NCBI GenBank assembly: GCA_002345205.1
Contig: DDVI01000071.1
Coordinates: forward strand, 1-44,622
From: Bdellovibrionaceae bacterium UBA2316
Lineage (GTDB): Bacteria > Bdellovibrionota > Bdellovibrionia > Bdellovibrionales > Bdellovibrionaceae
Direction of reading: 5' to 3'
DNA length: 44,622 nt
Shown: positions 1 to 8,786 of the stretch, piece by piece
Layout of the letters: each line of letters begins with the position of its first letter
Numbering within the stretch: the first letter of the stretch is position 1
Notes under the pieces: generated by a model
What the model was told of the DNA's origin: nothing
The model's database searches: none
The model's input: the letters and a program-made list of their open reading frames with translations, nothing else
Position numbers and translations under genes: made by a program

Positions 1-171
1 ACTTTAAATCCACGGACTATCGATGGCTCAGAACTGGCAGAAAAAGCTTTGTTTATGATGGAAGAATTCCGAATTCAAATGCTTTTCGTCTTAGATAAAA
101 ATTCACCAACACCTAGAAAGCCGATTGGTTTGTTGCATCTTCAAGATTTGATCAAAGCCAAAATTAAGTAA
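1..171 (+). CDS. kdsD: Arabinose-5-phosphate isomerase KdsD/KpsF family, C-terminal end (partial)
   Basis: Only the last 56 codons are in the window, in frame 1, ending at TAA 169-171; the gene enters from upstream. The visible peptide matches the second CBS domain of KdsD-type sugar isomerases: NPRTIDGSELAEKAL near the start, a hydrophobic strand (MLFVLD), then PIGLLHLQDLIKAKI, which corresponds to the usual VGVLHLHDLLRAG ending. KdsD converts ribulose 5-phosphate to arabinose 5-phosphate, the first step of Kdo synthesis for LPS. kdsC 1 kb downstream supports the call. The catalytic SIS domain lies outside the window, so activity cannot be judged here. Confidence 0.8.
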   Translation, partial: TLNPRTIDGSELAEKALFMMEEFRIQMLFVLDKNSPTPRKPIGLLHLQDLIKAKIK

Positions 172-251
172 TATTTTCTGTTTAAACTGTGTACAGGCGT
201 GAAATCCTTTTCTGACTTAGCCAAAATTTGTCGGTTGAAAAGGCATTTCTA

Positions 252-280
252 TTGAAGCACCTTTAGAGTTGTAATAAAAC
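252..280 (+). promoter_or_regulatory. Candidate sigma70-type promoter for the 30-residue repeat protein
   Basis: TTGAAG at 252-257 and TAAAAC at 275-280 are separated by 17 bases. Transcription would begin near 287, leaving a short leader that carries a strong Shine-Dalgarno sequence (AAGGAG at 301-306, six bases before the ATG at 313). Recognised by eye only. Confidence 0.4.
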
Positions 281-312
281 CCCTTTCGTTTAGAAAACCA
301 AAGGAGCTTCAA

Positions 313-918
313 ATGAAAAAAATTGCCTTATTATTTTTTATTGCCTCAGCGTCTGCGGTGGCGGGTACAACAATCAAACGCGTGGTGACTCAGACCACAG
401 TTACTGTTGAAGTAGTTACCATCGAAACCGTTGAAACACGACCGATGTATTTCCCGGAATATTCATGTCGTAGTTCAGACCGAATCGGCGATGTTTTCGA
501 AAGAGCCGTTCGTGCGGGTGCTAGTTACTCGCGTGCTGAACGAATGGCGCGCGCAGCGGCCCAGTGTAGTTTCAGTATCTCGGCGTTTGAACGTGTAACC
601 CGTGCCGGTGCCAGTTATGAACGTGCAGAGCGAATCGGATTTAAAGTGGCGCAAGGCCAAGCAAGTGTACACGCATTTGAAAGAGCCACTCGCGCAGGAG
701 CGAGCTATGAGCGAGCCGAAAAAATTGCGGATCAAACAGCTCAAGGTATTTTCAGTATCTACGCATTTGAACGCGCACTAGGAGTTGGTGCTAGCTATAC
801 ACGCGCTCAAGCTATTGGTATTAAATCAGCTACTGGTCAAATAGATGTCGAGCTTTTTGCTAGACTCGTTTCCTCTGGTGCTAGTTTTAATCGCGCTGAG
901 CGCTTAGCGACTCGTTAG
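313..918 (+). CDS. Secreted protein of tandem 30-residue repeats, unknown function
   Basis: The protein has 201 residues. Residues 1-17 form a signal peptide (MKK, hydrophobic core, SAVA, then G). Residues 19-42 are Thr/Val-rich, likely beta or extended. From residue 62 there are four full repeats and one shortened repeat with an exact 30-residue period: Phe-62, 92, 122, 152 and 182 occupy equivalent positions. The unit reads roughly FERxxRAGASYxRAExIAxxxAQGxxSIxA and looks like two short helices with a conserved GASY turn. Cysteines 52 and 85 could pair. The ATG follows AAGGAG at ideal spacing and a candidate promoter, so it is probably expressed on its own. It sits between kdsD and kdsC, which are normally adjacent. 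I do not recognise a family. The repeated Arg/Glu-rich surface suggests a binding or structural role in the periplasm or on the surface, which is inference only. Confidence 0.75.
   Translation: MKKIALLFFIASASAVAGTTIKRVVTQTTVTVEVVTIETVETRPMYFPEYSCRSSDRIGDVFERAVRAGASYSRAERMARAAAQCSFSISAFERVTRAGASYERAERIGFKVAQGQASVHAFERATRAGASYERAEKIADQTAQGIFSIYAFERALGVGASYTRAQAIGIKSATGQIDVELFARLVSSGASFNRAERLATR
496..918 (+). repeat. Five tandem 90-bp coding repeats (last one shortened to 63 bp)
   Basis: Units begin at 496, 586, 676, 766 and 856, each starting at the Phe codon of the protein repeat. Unit length stays at 90 bp with no indels, while third-codon positions differ between units, so the protein repeat is old and kept by selection rather than freshly amplified. 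The last unit stops after the second conserved segment (FNRAERLATR). Confidence 0.85.
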
Positions 919-1166
919 TATATCTTTCGCAGGCATTAAGCTTTTAGAACGTCAGAAGCCGTACATAAATCATCGCTAGGTGAGTTGACCTTAAACGTGC
1001 GGCTTTAAGATTTCTTTTGTTTCTCTGGCAGTAAGTCCAGTGTCTGAATAATTTACCTAACTATTTGGTCGAGTAGCTGGACCATTATCAAAGGGATTTG
1101 TTGCCCTCATGTCCTAATTTTTTCACAATGAAACTAATAAGTTGGAAAGAATAAGGATGCAATTGC
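919..1166. other. Intergenic region before kdsC with a weak hairpin
   Basis: These 248 bases hold no convincing gene. AAGCCGTAC at 956-964 pairs with GTGCGGCTT at 997-1005 (9 bp with one G-T pair) around a 32-base loop; the T-rich stretch near 1010-1023 makes it a possible but poor terminator for the repeat protein. TTGCCC at 1102-1107 with CACAAT about 17 bases later is a weak promoter candidate for kdsC. AAGGA at about 1153-1157 serves as its ribosome binding site. Confidence 0.35.
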
Positions 1167-1676
1167 GTGTTAGAAATTCATAAAAAAATGAGTTCAATTA
1201 AACTCTTAGCTTTTGATGTCGACGGTGTGTTGACAGATAACCACGTTTGGATGAACGAAGTCGGCCAATGGCGTAGAATGTTTTCGGTGCGCGATGGCTA
1301 CGGAATCCAGATGCTGCGCGAGTTAGGTTATCAAATGGCATTCATCACGGGCAGTTTCAGTGATGACGTTCGTGAACGCGCGCGTGTTCTGAAAATGAAT
1401 TTCTTCTATGAAGGCAGCTTAGATAAATTACCAGCTTACGAGGATATCAAGGCCAAGACAGGTCTTAAAGATTCCGAAATTCTGTATATGGGAGATGATT
1501 TATTTGATTTGCCGCTAATCGAACGAGCAGGCGTCGGTATCACGGTTCCAGAAGCAGTCGATAAAATTAAATTGAAAGCAGATTACGTTACTATTCAGTC
1601 GGGTGGTAAGGGCGCCGTTCGTGAAATCTGTGAAATGATGTTGAATCATGGGTTTTATAAGGGGAAGTTAACATGA
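1167..1676 (+). CDS. kdsC: 3-deoxy-D-manno-octulosonate 8-phosphate phosphatase
   Basis: This 169-residue HAD-family phosphatase of KdsC length hydrolyses Kdo-8-phosphate to Kdo, the last step before CMP activation for lipid A core. Motif I is AFDVDGVLTD with nucleophile Asp-17 and acid/base Asp-19; motif II is the FITGS segment near residue 60; motif III/IV is GDDLFDLPLIERAG near residue 109. There is no cap domain, as in other tetrameric KdsC proteins. The start is GTG at 1167, about 9 bases after AAGGA; an in-frame ATG at 1188 lacks a ribosome binding site at the right distance. It overlaps the next gene by 4 bases (ATGA), so it leads into the gliding-type cluster although its usual partners, lptC and lptB, lie 11 kb downstream. 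Confidence 0.88.
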   Translation: MLEIHKKMSSIKLLAFDVDGVLTDNHVWMNEVGQWRRMFSVRDGYGIQMLRELGYQMAFITGSFSDDVRERARVLKMNFFYEGSLDKLPAYEDIKAKTGLKDSEILYMGDDLFDLPLIERAGVGITVPEAVDKIKLKADYVTIQSGGKGAVREICEMMLNHGFYKGKLT

Positions 1677-2422
1677 AAAAAATATTTTACTATTTGGCTG
1701 CGTTGAGCATGCTAAGTACGACAGCTTATCCAAAAGAATTGATTCAGTTACCTTCCGAAGAGTTAGCTCGCGAAAGTGTATCCCCAGTGTTTGATATTAA
1801 TGATTCCGTACGTAATCGTAATATCGTTACAAAAGGTAAATTCGAAGGTTCTTTGTTTTATGGATGGGCATTAACAGAGCCGATTGCTAATGTGAGTAAA
1901 TTGGGAGTGTCCGCCTATTACCATAGAAATGAAGATGATGCCTATGGTTTGATGTTCTTAAAAAACTTCGCCGGCGTATCTCACTACGCTAAACAACTGA
2001 ATGATCAATATAAATTAGATTTCACAAGAGCACCGATGCCGGAAGCGAGTCTGTTTTTAGATTACAACTTAAAGGCCTTCTACGGAAAAATGAGTTTGTC
2101 TAAAAATACGGTCACTAACTATCACTTCTTTGGTTCGTTAGCCGGCGGTATGATCAAATATCAAAACAAAACGTATCCGGCCGTAGCCGCAGGTCTGGGA
2201 CAGAAATTTTACTACGATAAAAAGTTTTCGTTTCGTTTTGATTTTAGGGTGTTCTTAAATCAAGCGCCGATTCCGTTTTTGAAATGTGAACCAGGAAAGC
2301 ATGAGGGTATCAAGAATTCGCCAACGGATTCGTGTAATGAGCCTCCGCCAAGCTATTCTGATTTTTCTGAACGTTTAACGATTTCGTCAGTAATTGATAT
2401 TGGCGTGAGTTACTTATTTTAG
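1673..2422 (+). CDS. Outer-membrane beta-barrel protein of the gliding-type cluster (cluster 1 only)
   Basis: The protein has 249 residues, a signal peptide (residues 1-20, ending near AYPKE) and alternating amphipathic strands rich in Tyr, Phe and Gly. It ends in SYLF, the aromatic C-terminus used for barrel insertion by BamA. Two cysteines (KCEP and DSCN, near residues 204 and 222) flank a loop and may form a disulfide. The shape fits the small outer-membrane barrel family common beside Agl/Glt genes, where GltA, GltB and GltH (CglE) are barrels. It has no counterpart in cluster 2. It overlaps kdsC by 4 bases and is followed 17 bases later by the next barrel gene. The family call is by architecture and context; the individual Glt subunit cannot be decided. 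Confidence 0.65.
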   Translation: MKKIFYYLAALSMLSTTAYPKELIQLPSEELARESVSPVFDINDSVRNRNIVTKGKFEGSLFYGWALTEPIANVSKLGVSAYYHRNEDDAYGLMFLKNFAGVSHYAKQLNDQYKLDFTRAPMPEASLFLDYNLKAFYGKMSLSKNTVTNYHFFGSLAGGMIKYQNKTYPAVAAGLGQKFYYDKKFSFRFDFRVFLNQAPIPFLKCEPGKHEGIKNSPTDSCNEPPPSYSDFSERLTISSVIDIGVSYLF

Positions 2423-2439
2423 GACAAGGTGAAAAGAAA

Positions 2440-3213
2440 ATGAGAAAACTGTCGATTATTTTATTTTGTCTTCTACTGAGTTTATTCTCTAAGGCTCAAG
2501 AGTCTACGGATAACGAGGATCTAGATATCATCGAACTTGAACTAGAAAAATCTCGTCCAAAACCTCAGCCGAACAAAAGGCCTACGACTCAGTCTCCGGC
2601 CGAAGCTAAAGAAAATAATTTTTCGGATTTAGCAAACTTAGTTCCATTTTCTGAAGTTTCCGTTTTGCAGAAACGCTTTTTGCCAAAGACAGGGCGTGGG
2701 CAAATATTTGCTGGCTTATCTTTAACAACGAATGATCCGTTTTATAATACGGTCGGCGCTACATTAAAAGGCAGCTATTTCCTAAGCGAGATGTGGGGAC
2801 TGGAACTTCAATATTACAATTTAAGTTCCGGTGAAGCTAAGGCGACGAAAGAACTATACGATGTTCAGAATATCGGAACCGATAGCTTAAGTTATACTAA
2901 AGAATACCTAGGGATAAACTTATTATGGATTCCTATTTACGGAAAGTTAACTTGGTTTAACAGAAAGATCGTTCCTTTTGATTTCTATTTTGGCGTAGGT
3001 GGTGGACAAACACGAACGCATCTAAAAAGTGGTATTGGAACATTCCAAATGACTGCTGGACAAATTTTCGCCATTAACAAAAGTTTTGCGCTTCGATGGG
3101 ACTTTAGCTGGAACTTCTTCAGCGCTAAAGCCATCAACGAAGAGGGATCGATTAACAATCTATTCTTTTCCGCTGGAGCTAGTTTCTTCTTTCCGGAGGC
3201 TAAATACCGATGA
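2440..3213 (+). CDS. Outer-membrane beta-barrel protein, paralogue of the 16329-17051 product
   Basis: The protein has 257 residues with a signal peptide (cleavage near SKAQ at 17-20), a Glu/Pro/Lys-rich linker (25-60) and then a barrel domain from about residue 65. The segment VSVLQKRFLPKTGRGQIF and the later LWIPIYGKLTWF match, in the same order, VVAVQRKAKVKSGKFLF and NWIPVYGKDSWG in the second-cluster barrel, so the two are paralogues. Barrel proteins of this type form the outer-membrane part of the Myxococcus Glt complex. It overlaps the next gene by 4 bases. The C-terminus (FFFPEAKYR) runs a few residues beyond the last strand, unlike its paralogue, which ends in YYF. Confidence 0.65.
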   Translation: MRKLSIILFCLLLSLFSKAQESTDNEDLDIIELELEKSRPKPQPNKRPTTQSPAEAKENNFSDLANLVPFSEVSVLQKRFLPKTGRGQIFAGLSLTTNDPFYNTVGATLKGSYFLSEMWGLELQYYNLSSGEAKATKELYDVQNIGTDSLSYTKEYLGINLLWIPIYGKLTWFNRKIVPFDFYFGVGGGQTRTHLKSGIGTFQMTAGQIFAINKSFALRWDFSWNFFSAKAINEEGSINNLFFSAGASFFFPEAKYR

Positions 3214-4772
3214 GAAATTTAACACTTTTATTTACACTATGTCTTGCTCTAGTGATGCCTTCGTCTTCGGATGCTAGAACGACTCGCAAAACGATTCGTA
3301 CTCAGTCGACGTCAGGAATTCGCGATACCTCATTAAGACAACAACTTTCAAATGCACTTTCACTGGCGCAATCCGGTCAGTACCAACCTGCTGCACAAGC
3401 TTTATTTAACTTGGTAAAACGTAAAGAGATTGAAAGCGAACGTCCGCAAATCAAATATATTTTGGGCAAAATGCTTGTGGCGATGAACTATTCGCAAGTA
3501 GCAGCGTATCAATTTGTAGATGTTATTCGTTCAGATAATAATCGCTACTTGAAAAAGTCGATCGAAGAACTTTCAATTGTTGCCGATAGTTTAGGGGACG
3601 ATACATTGCTGAACTATGCCGTTTCTAAAGTCGATGTAAACGATTTCCCCGATAAGAACAAGGATATGATTTACTTCCGTATCGGCGAGATTAAAATGAA
3701 GAACAAAAAATTTGAAGATGCGGTTCAAGCTTTCAATAGAGTTAACGTTGGAAGTTCTTACAATAATCAGGCTCTATATTTGAAGGCATTGGCTTATTTA
3801 GAAATGAACAAAGCCGATCCTGCGATTTCTGTATTCAATCAACTATTAGAACACCGTAAAAATAGTGGCGTTACCGATACTAATCGCGTGTCGGCGCTAA
3901 TGGGCGTCGCGCGAGCGCTTTACCAAAAGCAAGATTGGGAATCATCTATCGAAGCGTATTCGAATGTGCCTAGGGATCACTTTTCTTGGCATGATGCGCT
4001 GTTTGAGCAATCGTGGGCTATGTTAAGAGGTGCTCGTTTCCGTTCGGCTTTATCTAACTTTCAATCGCTACATTCTGCGTACTACGAAGACTTTTATATT
4101 CCAGAGTCGCTGTTACTTCGCGCGATTGTCTATTTATATATTTGTAAATACGACGAGATGGAGAAAGTTCTATCTTTATACAATACGATTTACGAGCCGG
4201 TACGTTTGAAAATTAGCAGTTTCTTGAATTCAAATTCCGAGCCTGGAAATTACTACCAGGAACTTGAAAAAGGGTTAGGGGTAAGACGAAAAGACGACAA
4301 TATGCTTTATAAATTACCTTATATGGTTCTAAAGAGTCTTCGTGATGAAGGGGACATTAAGCGTAGTTTAAATTATCTGAAGAAAGTTCAAGAAGAGAAA
4401 GCTAGAATTGAATCTAGTGGTTCATTCAGAGTTTCAGGCTTAGGCCAATACTCGGTTAGGGTATTAAATACCCGAATTAAAAATACTAAAATTTTGATTG
4501 GCGAAATGGTTAAAGTTCATCTTCAAAACATGAACGATGAGTTAAAAGATCTTTCAGAACAAGCTAGTTTCATCAACTACGAGCGCTTGAGTTCCAAAAA
4601 AGATTCAGCAAAGAAAAAAATTGCGGGTAAAGACCTGCCTCAAATGATCGACTCTAATATTGACCGTGAATTCTATGTTCAAAATGGTTTTGAATTCTAT
4701 CCATTTAAGGGCGAATTTTGGTTAGACGAAATCGGAAACTATCACTATTTAGGAACTCAAAGCTGTGAATAA
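3210..4772 (+). CDS. Periplasmic TPR-like protein with C-terminal WLDEIG motif (cluster 1)
   Basis: The product has 520 residues, a signal peptide ending near SSDA (residues 19-22) and helical-repeat sequence typical of tetratricopeptide repeats from about residue 38 to 320 (for example LYLKALAYLEMNKADPAISVFN and ALYQKQDWESSIEAY). A Lys/Glu-rich, probably coiled segment follows at about 375-450. The last 35 residues carry a signature, GFEFYPFKGEFWLDEIGNYH, ending in Cys-519. The same signature ends the 18697-19875 product, so they are paralogues. The AglT/GltE TPR protein of Myxococcus gliding is a reasonable analogue, but I cannot confirm orthology. The stop overlaps the next GTG start by 8 bases, implying translational coupling. 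Confidence 0.65.
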   Translation: MRNLTLLFTLCLALVMPSSSDARTTRKTIRTQSTSGIRDTSLRQQLSNALSLAQSGQYQPAAQALFNLVKRKEIESERPQIKYILGKMLVAMNYSQVAAYQFVDVIRSDNNRYLKKSIEELSIVADSLGDDTLLNYAVSKVDVNDFPDKNKDMIYFRIGEIKMKNKKFEDAVQAFNRVNVGSSYNNQALYLKALAYLEMNKADPAISVFNQLLEHRKNSGVTDTNRVSALMGVARALYQKQDWESSIEAYSNVPRDHFSWHDALFEQSWAMLRGARFRSALSNFQSLHSAYYEDFYIPESLLLRAIVYLYICKYDEMEKVLSLYNTIYEPVRLKISSFLNSNSEPGNYYQELEKGLGVRRKDDNMLYKLPYMVLKSLRDEGDIKRSLNYLKKVQEEKARIESSGSFRVSGLGQYSVRVLNTRIKNTKILIGEMVKVHLQNMNDELKDLSEQASFINYERLSSKKDSAKKKIAGKDLPQMIDSNIDREFYVQNGFEFYPFKGEFWLDEIGNYHYLGTQSCE

Positions 4773-7700
4773 AATAAAGGTTTTAACATCATTATTTGTG
4801 CTTACGGTTTCAATGCCGGTCTTTGCTAAAAAGACGGTAGGGGAATTGTTTTCTAACGTTGGCTTAGAAAATCGCGGCGGTAAGCTATCTTATAGTAACA
4901 AAGGCTCTTATTCTATTCCTAAACCAAGTGAAATTAAATTTGAAAATCGAACCGAACACAATTTAGATGCGGTTAAGCCGACTAAATCATATGAGATCAT
5001 GAATTCCCAGAATTTGACGGAAATCGTTGAATACGAAAAAATTCTAGATGAGCAAATTTCAGAGCTGTATAAACTGACGCGAAAATTTAAAGATTCTGAT
5101 AAGCGTGGTGAATTATGGGTTCGCTTGGCTGAGCTTTATGTAGAAAAGGGTTCTTTGGTAGACTATCGTCGTCAAAAGGATTTCGATACTCGTTTGCAAC
5201 AGTTCAATAAAGGGAAATCTAAAGTTAAGCCTGTTTTAAACAATGGAGAGGCTCGTTCTTATTTTAAAAAATCAGTTCAGCTTTATGAATGGTTCCAGAA
5301 GGACTTCCCTAACGATCCTAAAATTCCGCAAGCGTTGTATTTTTTGGGATTTAACTATTTCGAATTAAATGAACCTAAAAAGGGTGAAAAGTACTACTCT
5401 GATTTAGCTGCGCGTTTTCCAAATAGTTCATTCGTTGACGAAGCAAGTTTTGCTTTGGGTGAATACTATTTTGAAAACGAAAATTGGAAAGATGCTTATA
5501 AGCGTTATTCACCGGTAATCAAAAACAAGAAGCATAATTTAAATGCGATGGCGACTTATAAGGGCGCATGGTGCTTGTATCGTTTAGGACGTAATCAAGA
5601 GGCGCTTAAATACATGGAATACATCATCAAGCTAAATAAGCAAGCGAGTGACCGTGATTCCAAAAAGCAACTTAAAGCTAAATTAGAAGTAGAAGCCTTG
5701 CGTGATATCGTAGTATTTTACGCAGCAGCGGGAGATGCGGATAAAGCATCTGAATATTTCGCTACGATGGTGGGCGACCAATCTTTTTCTTACATAGAAA
5801 AGTTAGCTTATTACTATTTGGACAAAGGCTATAAAGATGCGGCACATAGAACATTTAAGTATTTGATTGATCAAAGGCCCACAGATCCGAAAGCATTCGA
5901 GTATCAATACCAAATCGTTCAAGTCTATTTCTACGCAAAAAATTCGCAAACGTTTAAAGTCGAGCTTTATCGGTGGATTCGGGACTACGGACCGGCTTCT
6001 GCCTGGTATAAAGCCAATCAAGCGAATGCAGAGTTAACGGATAACTCGATGAAGTTGCGTGAAAAAACTTTACGAAATTGGACATTGCAACAGCATCAAA
6101 CCGCACAAAACTCTAGAACCTCGAACTCGCAAAAGCTAGCAGCTGAAGGCTATCAGTTATATTTAAACGAATTTACGAATTCGCCACAAACAGCAGATAT
6201 GCATTTCTACTACGGTGAGTTGTTATATGATAGCAAACGTTTTGACGAAGCCGGTATCCAGTATAAATGGATCATAGATAATGCACCGGAAAGCAAATTT
6301 TACGAAAACGCCGCTACGGCGCTGTTGATTTCGGTTGAAAAGTCTTTACCAAATGACAAAGATTTGGCGCAACGAAATACAAAAAGCTTAGAACCACTTC
6401 CTCTGACTCCAACGGTAGATCGTTTCCTGAAAGCATCTGCATGGTATTTAGAGAAATTGCCTAATTCGAAAAAGGCGCCAGAAATTAAGTTCCGTCAAGG
6501 TCGCTTGATGTATCAGTATAACTACTTCGAGGACGCTTCGAAAATATTCCGCGAGATCGTTCAGAAATATCCAAATACAAAATATGCTGAATATTCTGCG
6601 AATTTATTGCTAGATATCTATAATCTGAAAAAAGACTACGGTGGACTAGAGATGGCGGCCACTGAATTGTTAAAAAATGAGACATTGGCGGGAACGAAAG
6701 CCGGACAAGATATCAAAGAGGTTTTAGAAAAAGCGAGTTTCAAAAAGGGCCAAGATTTAGAGCAGGATAAAAAGTATAAAGAAAGTGCCGATGTTTTTGC
6801 CGCATTTGCGCAGCAGAACTCGAAATCAAACCTAGCGATTACTGCGTATTTCAATGCCGGCGTTAACTACGAAAAAGCAGGCGAAAATGAGAAAGCCAAG
6901 AATGCTTACGTTCAAGTTTTAAATTCGAAACAAGACAATAAAGAACTCAAAGGTAAATCGAAATTGTTTGTTGCGAAATTGTATCAAGAAGCCGCTTTGT
7001 TTGATGAATCAATTAAGATTTACAAACAACTTGTAGCCGAGACCGACAAGAAAGAAACCTCTAGGAACTACGTTTTCAATATCGCAGTTATGAAAGAGGC
7101 AATGGGCCAATATCAAGCGGCTATTAAGGAATATGAAACGTATTTAGAAATGGTAAAGAACTATAAGGAGCGCCTTGAGACAATGTTCTTGATTGCCGAG
7201 CTTTATAGAAAGTCAGATTCTTGGTCGAAAGCACAAGAAAAATACATGGAATATATCGATGCCGGCGCCCCGCAAAGTGAAATGTTCGTTGAGGCTCTTT
7301 ACTGGGTAGCCCATGTGCATAATCGCAAAGGATCTAGCCAAGCGTATTCATATGAAGATCGTTTAATCGCAATGCAGAAACGCTTGGGGGGAACTAAGGC
7401 CGGTAAGTGGGCCGCGATTGTAAAACTACGTCGTGCTAAAGATACGTATCATGATTTCACTCAAATCAAAATTCCAGCTAATCCTGAAAAGCAGAAAAAA
7501 GCAGTGGATGAAAAAGTGGGGTTGTTGAATAAGCTGAATAAAGAATTAAACGATGTTGTTAAATTGGATCATCCAGATTCGATCATTAGTTCATTAAGTC
7601 TTCTAGGAGAAGCGAATGATCATATGGCAAAAGCTATTATGAATTCACCGCTTCCCAAAGGTTTAGATCCGGAAACGGAAAAACAATATCGCGAACAGCT

Positions 7701-7899
7701 TCCTAAATTAGCGGACCCATTCAAAGTTCGCGCGACTGACAGTTATAAACTGGCGCTAGCTCGAGGTTTAGAGTTTGAAACCTATAACGAAGATTATTTA
7801 AAGGCGCTTAAGTATATGAACGCGATAGATCCGGTGAAATATTACTATGCTGATGAGATAAAACAGGATGTTCGCTTTATTAATTGGATGGCATTATGA
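4765..7899 (+). CDS. Large periplasmic TPR protein, GltD/AgmU-like (cluster 1)
   Basis: The product has 1044 residues, starting at GTG 4765 with a signal peptide (cleavage near VFAKK, residue 22). Nearly the whole length is TPR-type helical repeat, for example ALYFLGFNYFELNEPKKGEKYYSDLAARFPNS near residue 190 and AITAYFNAGVNYEKAGENEKAKNAY near 690. A conserved block near 950-985 (AKAIMNSPLPKGLDPETEKQY) matches AESIKNSPAPAGLSEAQLKEY in the 19872-22937 product, and both proteins end in a similar helix. AgmU/GltD of Myxococcus is likewise a TPR protein of about this size, acting in the periplasm between the motor and the outer membrane. The match in size and context is good, but a named orthology is inference. 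The stop overlaps the next ATG (ATGA). Confidence 0.65.
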   Translation: MNKIKVLTSLFVLTVSMPVFAKKTVGELFSNVGLENRGGKLSYSNKGSYSIPKPSEIKFENRTEHNLDAVKPTKSYEIMNSQNLTEIVEYEKILDEQISELYKLTRKFKDSDKRGELWVRLAELYVEKGSLVDYRRQKDFDTRLQQFNKGKSKVKPVLNNGEARSYFKKSVQLYEWFQKDFPNDPKIPQALYFLGFNYFELNEPKKGEKYYSDLAARFPNSSFVDEASFALGEYYFENENWKDAYKRYSPVIKNKKHNLNAMATYKGAWCLYRLGRNQEALKYMEYIIKLNKQASDRDSKKQLKAKLEVEALRDIVVFYAAAGDADKASEYFATMVGDQSFSYIEKLAYYYLDKGYKDAAHRTFKYLIDQRPTDPKAFEYQYQIVQVYFYAKNSQTFKVELYRWIRDYGPASAWYKANQANAELTDNSMKLREKTLRNWTLQQHQTAQNSRTSNSQKLAAEGYQLYLNEFTNSPQTADMHFYYGELLYDSKRFDEAGIQYKWIIDNAPESKFYENAATALLISVEKSLPNDKDLAQRNTKSLEPLPLTPTVDRFLKASAWYLEKLPNSKKAPEIKFRQGRLMYQYNYFEDASKIFREIVQKYPNTKYAEYSANLLLDIYNLKKDYGGLEMAATELLKNETLAGTKAGQDIKEVLEKASFKKGQDLEQDKKYKESADVFAAFAQQNSKSNLAITAYFNAGVNYEKAGENEKAKNAYVQVLNSKQDNKELKGKSKLFVAKLYQEAALFDESIKIYKQLVAETDKKETSRNYVFNIAVMKEAMGQYQAAIKEYETYLEMVKNYKERLETMFLIAELYRKSDSWSKAQEKYMEYIDAGAPQSEMFVEALYWVAHVHNRKGSSQAYSYEDRLIAMQKRLGGTKAGKWAAIVKLRRAKDTYHDFTQIKIPANPEKQKKAVDEKVGLLNKLNKELNDVVKLDHPDSIISSLSLLGEANDHMAKAIMNSPLPKGLDPETEKQYREQLPKLADPFKVRATDSYKLALARGLEFETYNEDYLKALKYMNAIDPVKYYYADEIKQDVRFINWMAL

Positions 7900-8786
7900 A
7901 AAAGCTTTTAATTAGCGCGTGTGCTTTGCCGATTTCTTTGACGCTGATTCAGTGTTCGAGCAAAACTAAAAATGAGAGTGGATCGACATCACAGGCGGCA
8001 GTAGAAAGCCCAGGGACGTTGATTGAAGAATCTACGACTCGTGGTAAAAAAGGCGGAACTCAGCCGGGCAAAAGTGCTCCTATTACAAATATTGCGACGA
8101 CTCAAAAATCAGCAACAACCGAACCTTCAGTCTATGCTCAGCTTAATTTGCATATTAAGAATCAAGATGACGATGCGATTTTAAAAGAGGGCTCTTCGTT
8201 ATTGATGAAAAATCCAAATGATGTGAAAGCAATTAACTCAATGGCCATGGCTTACTATAAGCGAGGCCAATATCCATTGGCGAAAAGTCTTTTGATGCGG
8301 GCGTTAAAGGTAGAGGCAGGGGCTTACGAAGTTCATTCCAATTTGGGTGTAGTTCAACTAGCCATGGGTGATAAAAACGATGCGCTTAAAAGTTTTAAGA
8401 AAGCTATCGAACTTAATCCCAACGATTACGTTAGCGCGAGTAATGCAGGTTCATTATATGTAGTCGAACAAGATTTCGAAAAAGCTGCGGTAGTTTTAGA
8501 GATTGCGTATAGTAAAGGTTATCGAAATGCGAAAGTACTTAGTAATTACGGAGTTGCATTAACGGCAACGGGTAAATACGAAAAAGCAGATAAAATTTAT
8601 CGTGAAGCTCTAAAAGAAAACAGTAATAGCAAAGAAGCTTTATTTAATCATGCTATTTTATTGATACAGTTTATGAAGAAAAATGAAGAAGGACTTGAGA
8701 TCGTAAAAAAACTTAAGTTCCTCGGAATTCCTGAAGAAGGCCGCAAACGCCTTCAGGATCTGCAAGCCATGGCGGAGAAGAAATGA
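7896..8786 (+). CDS. TPR lipoprotein of cluster 1
   Basis: I place the start at ATG 7896 (296 residues), which overlaps the previous stop as ATGA; a TTG four codons earlier is possible but unneeded. Residues 1-19 form a lipoprotein signal with Cys-20 in LIQC. Gln at -1 is unusual, since Gly, Ala or Ser is normal, so lipidation is likely but not certain. A Ser/Thr/Gly/Lys-rich tether (21-80) precedes about five canonical TPR units: AMAYYKRGQYPLAKSLLMRAL, NLGVVQLAMGDKNDALKSF, KAIELNPNDYVSASNAGSLY and others. It would serve as a membrane-anchored protein-binding scaffold. Cluster 2 has no counterpart. Its stop overlaps the next start by 4 bases. Confidence 0.7.
   Translation: MKKLLISACALPISLTLIQCSSKTKNESGSTSQAAVESPGTLIEESTTRGKKGGTQPGKSAPITNIATTQKSATTEPSVYAQLNLHIKNQDDDAILKEGSSLLMKNPNDVKAINSMAMAYYKRGQYPLAKSLLMRALKVEAGAYEVHSNLGVVQLAMGDKNDALKSFKKAIELNPNDYVSASNAGSLYVVEQDFEKAAVVLEIAYSKGYRNAKVLSNYGVALTATGKYEKADKIYREALKENSNSKEALFNHAILLIQFMKKNEEGLEIVKKLKFLGIPEEGRKRLQDLQAMAEKK

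Noticed and set aside
475..744. 89-residue minus-strand reading frame antisense to the repeat protein
   Set aside because: It exists because the 90-bp repeat keeps one antisense frame open; the composition is Ser/Thr/Arg/Cys-rich and it has no ribosome binding site.
496..918. CRISPR-like array
   Set aside because: The 90-bp repeats are in-frame protein repeats without spacers.
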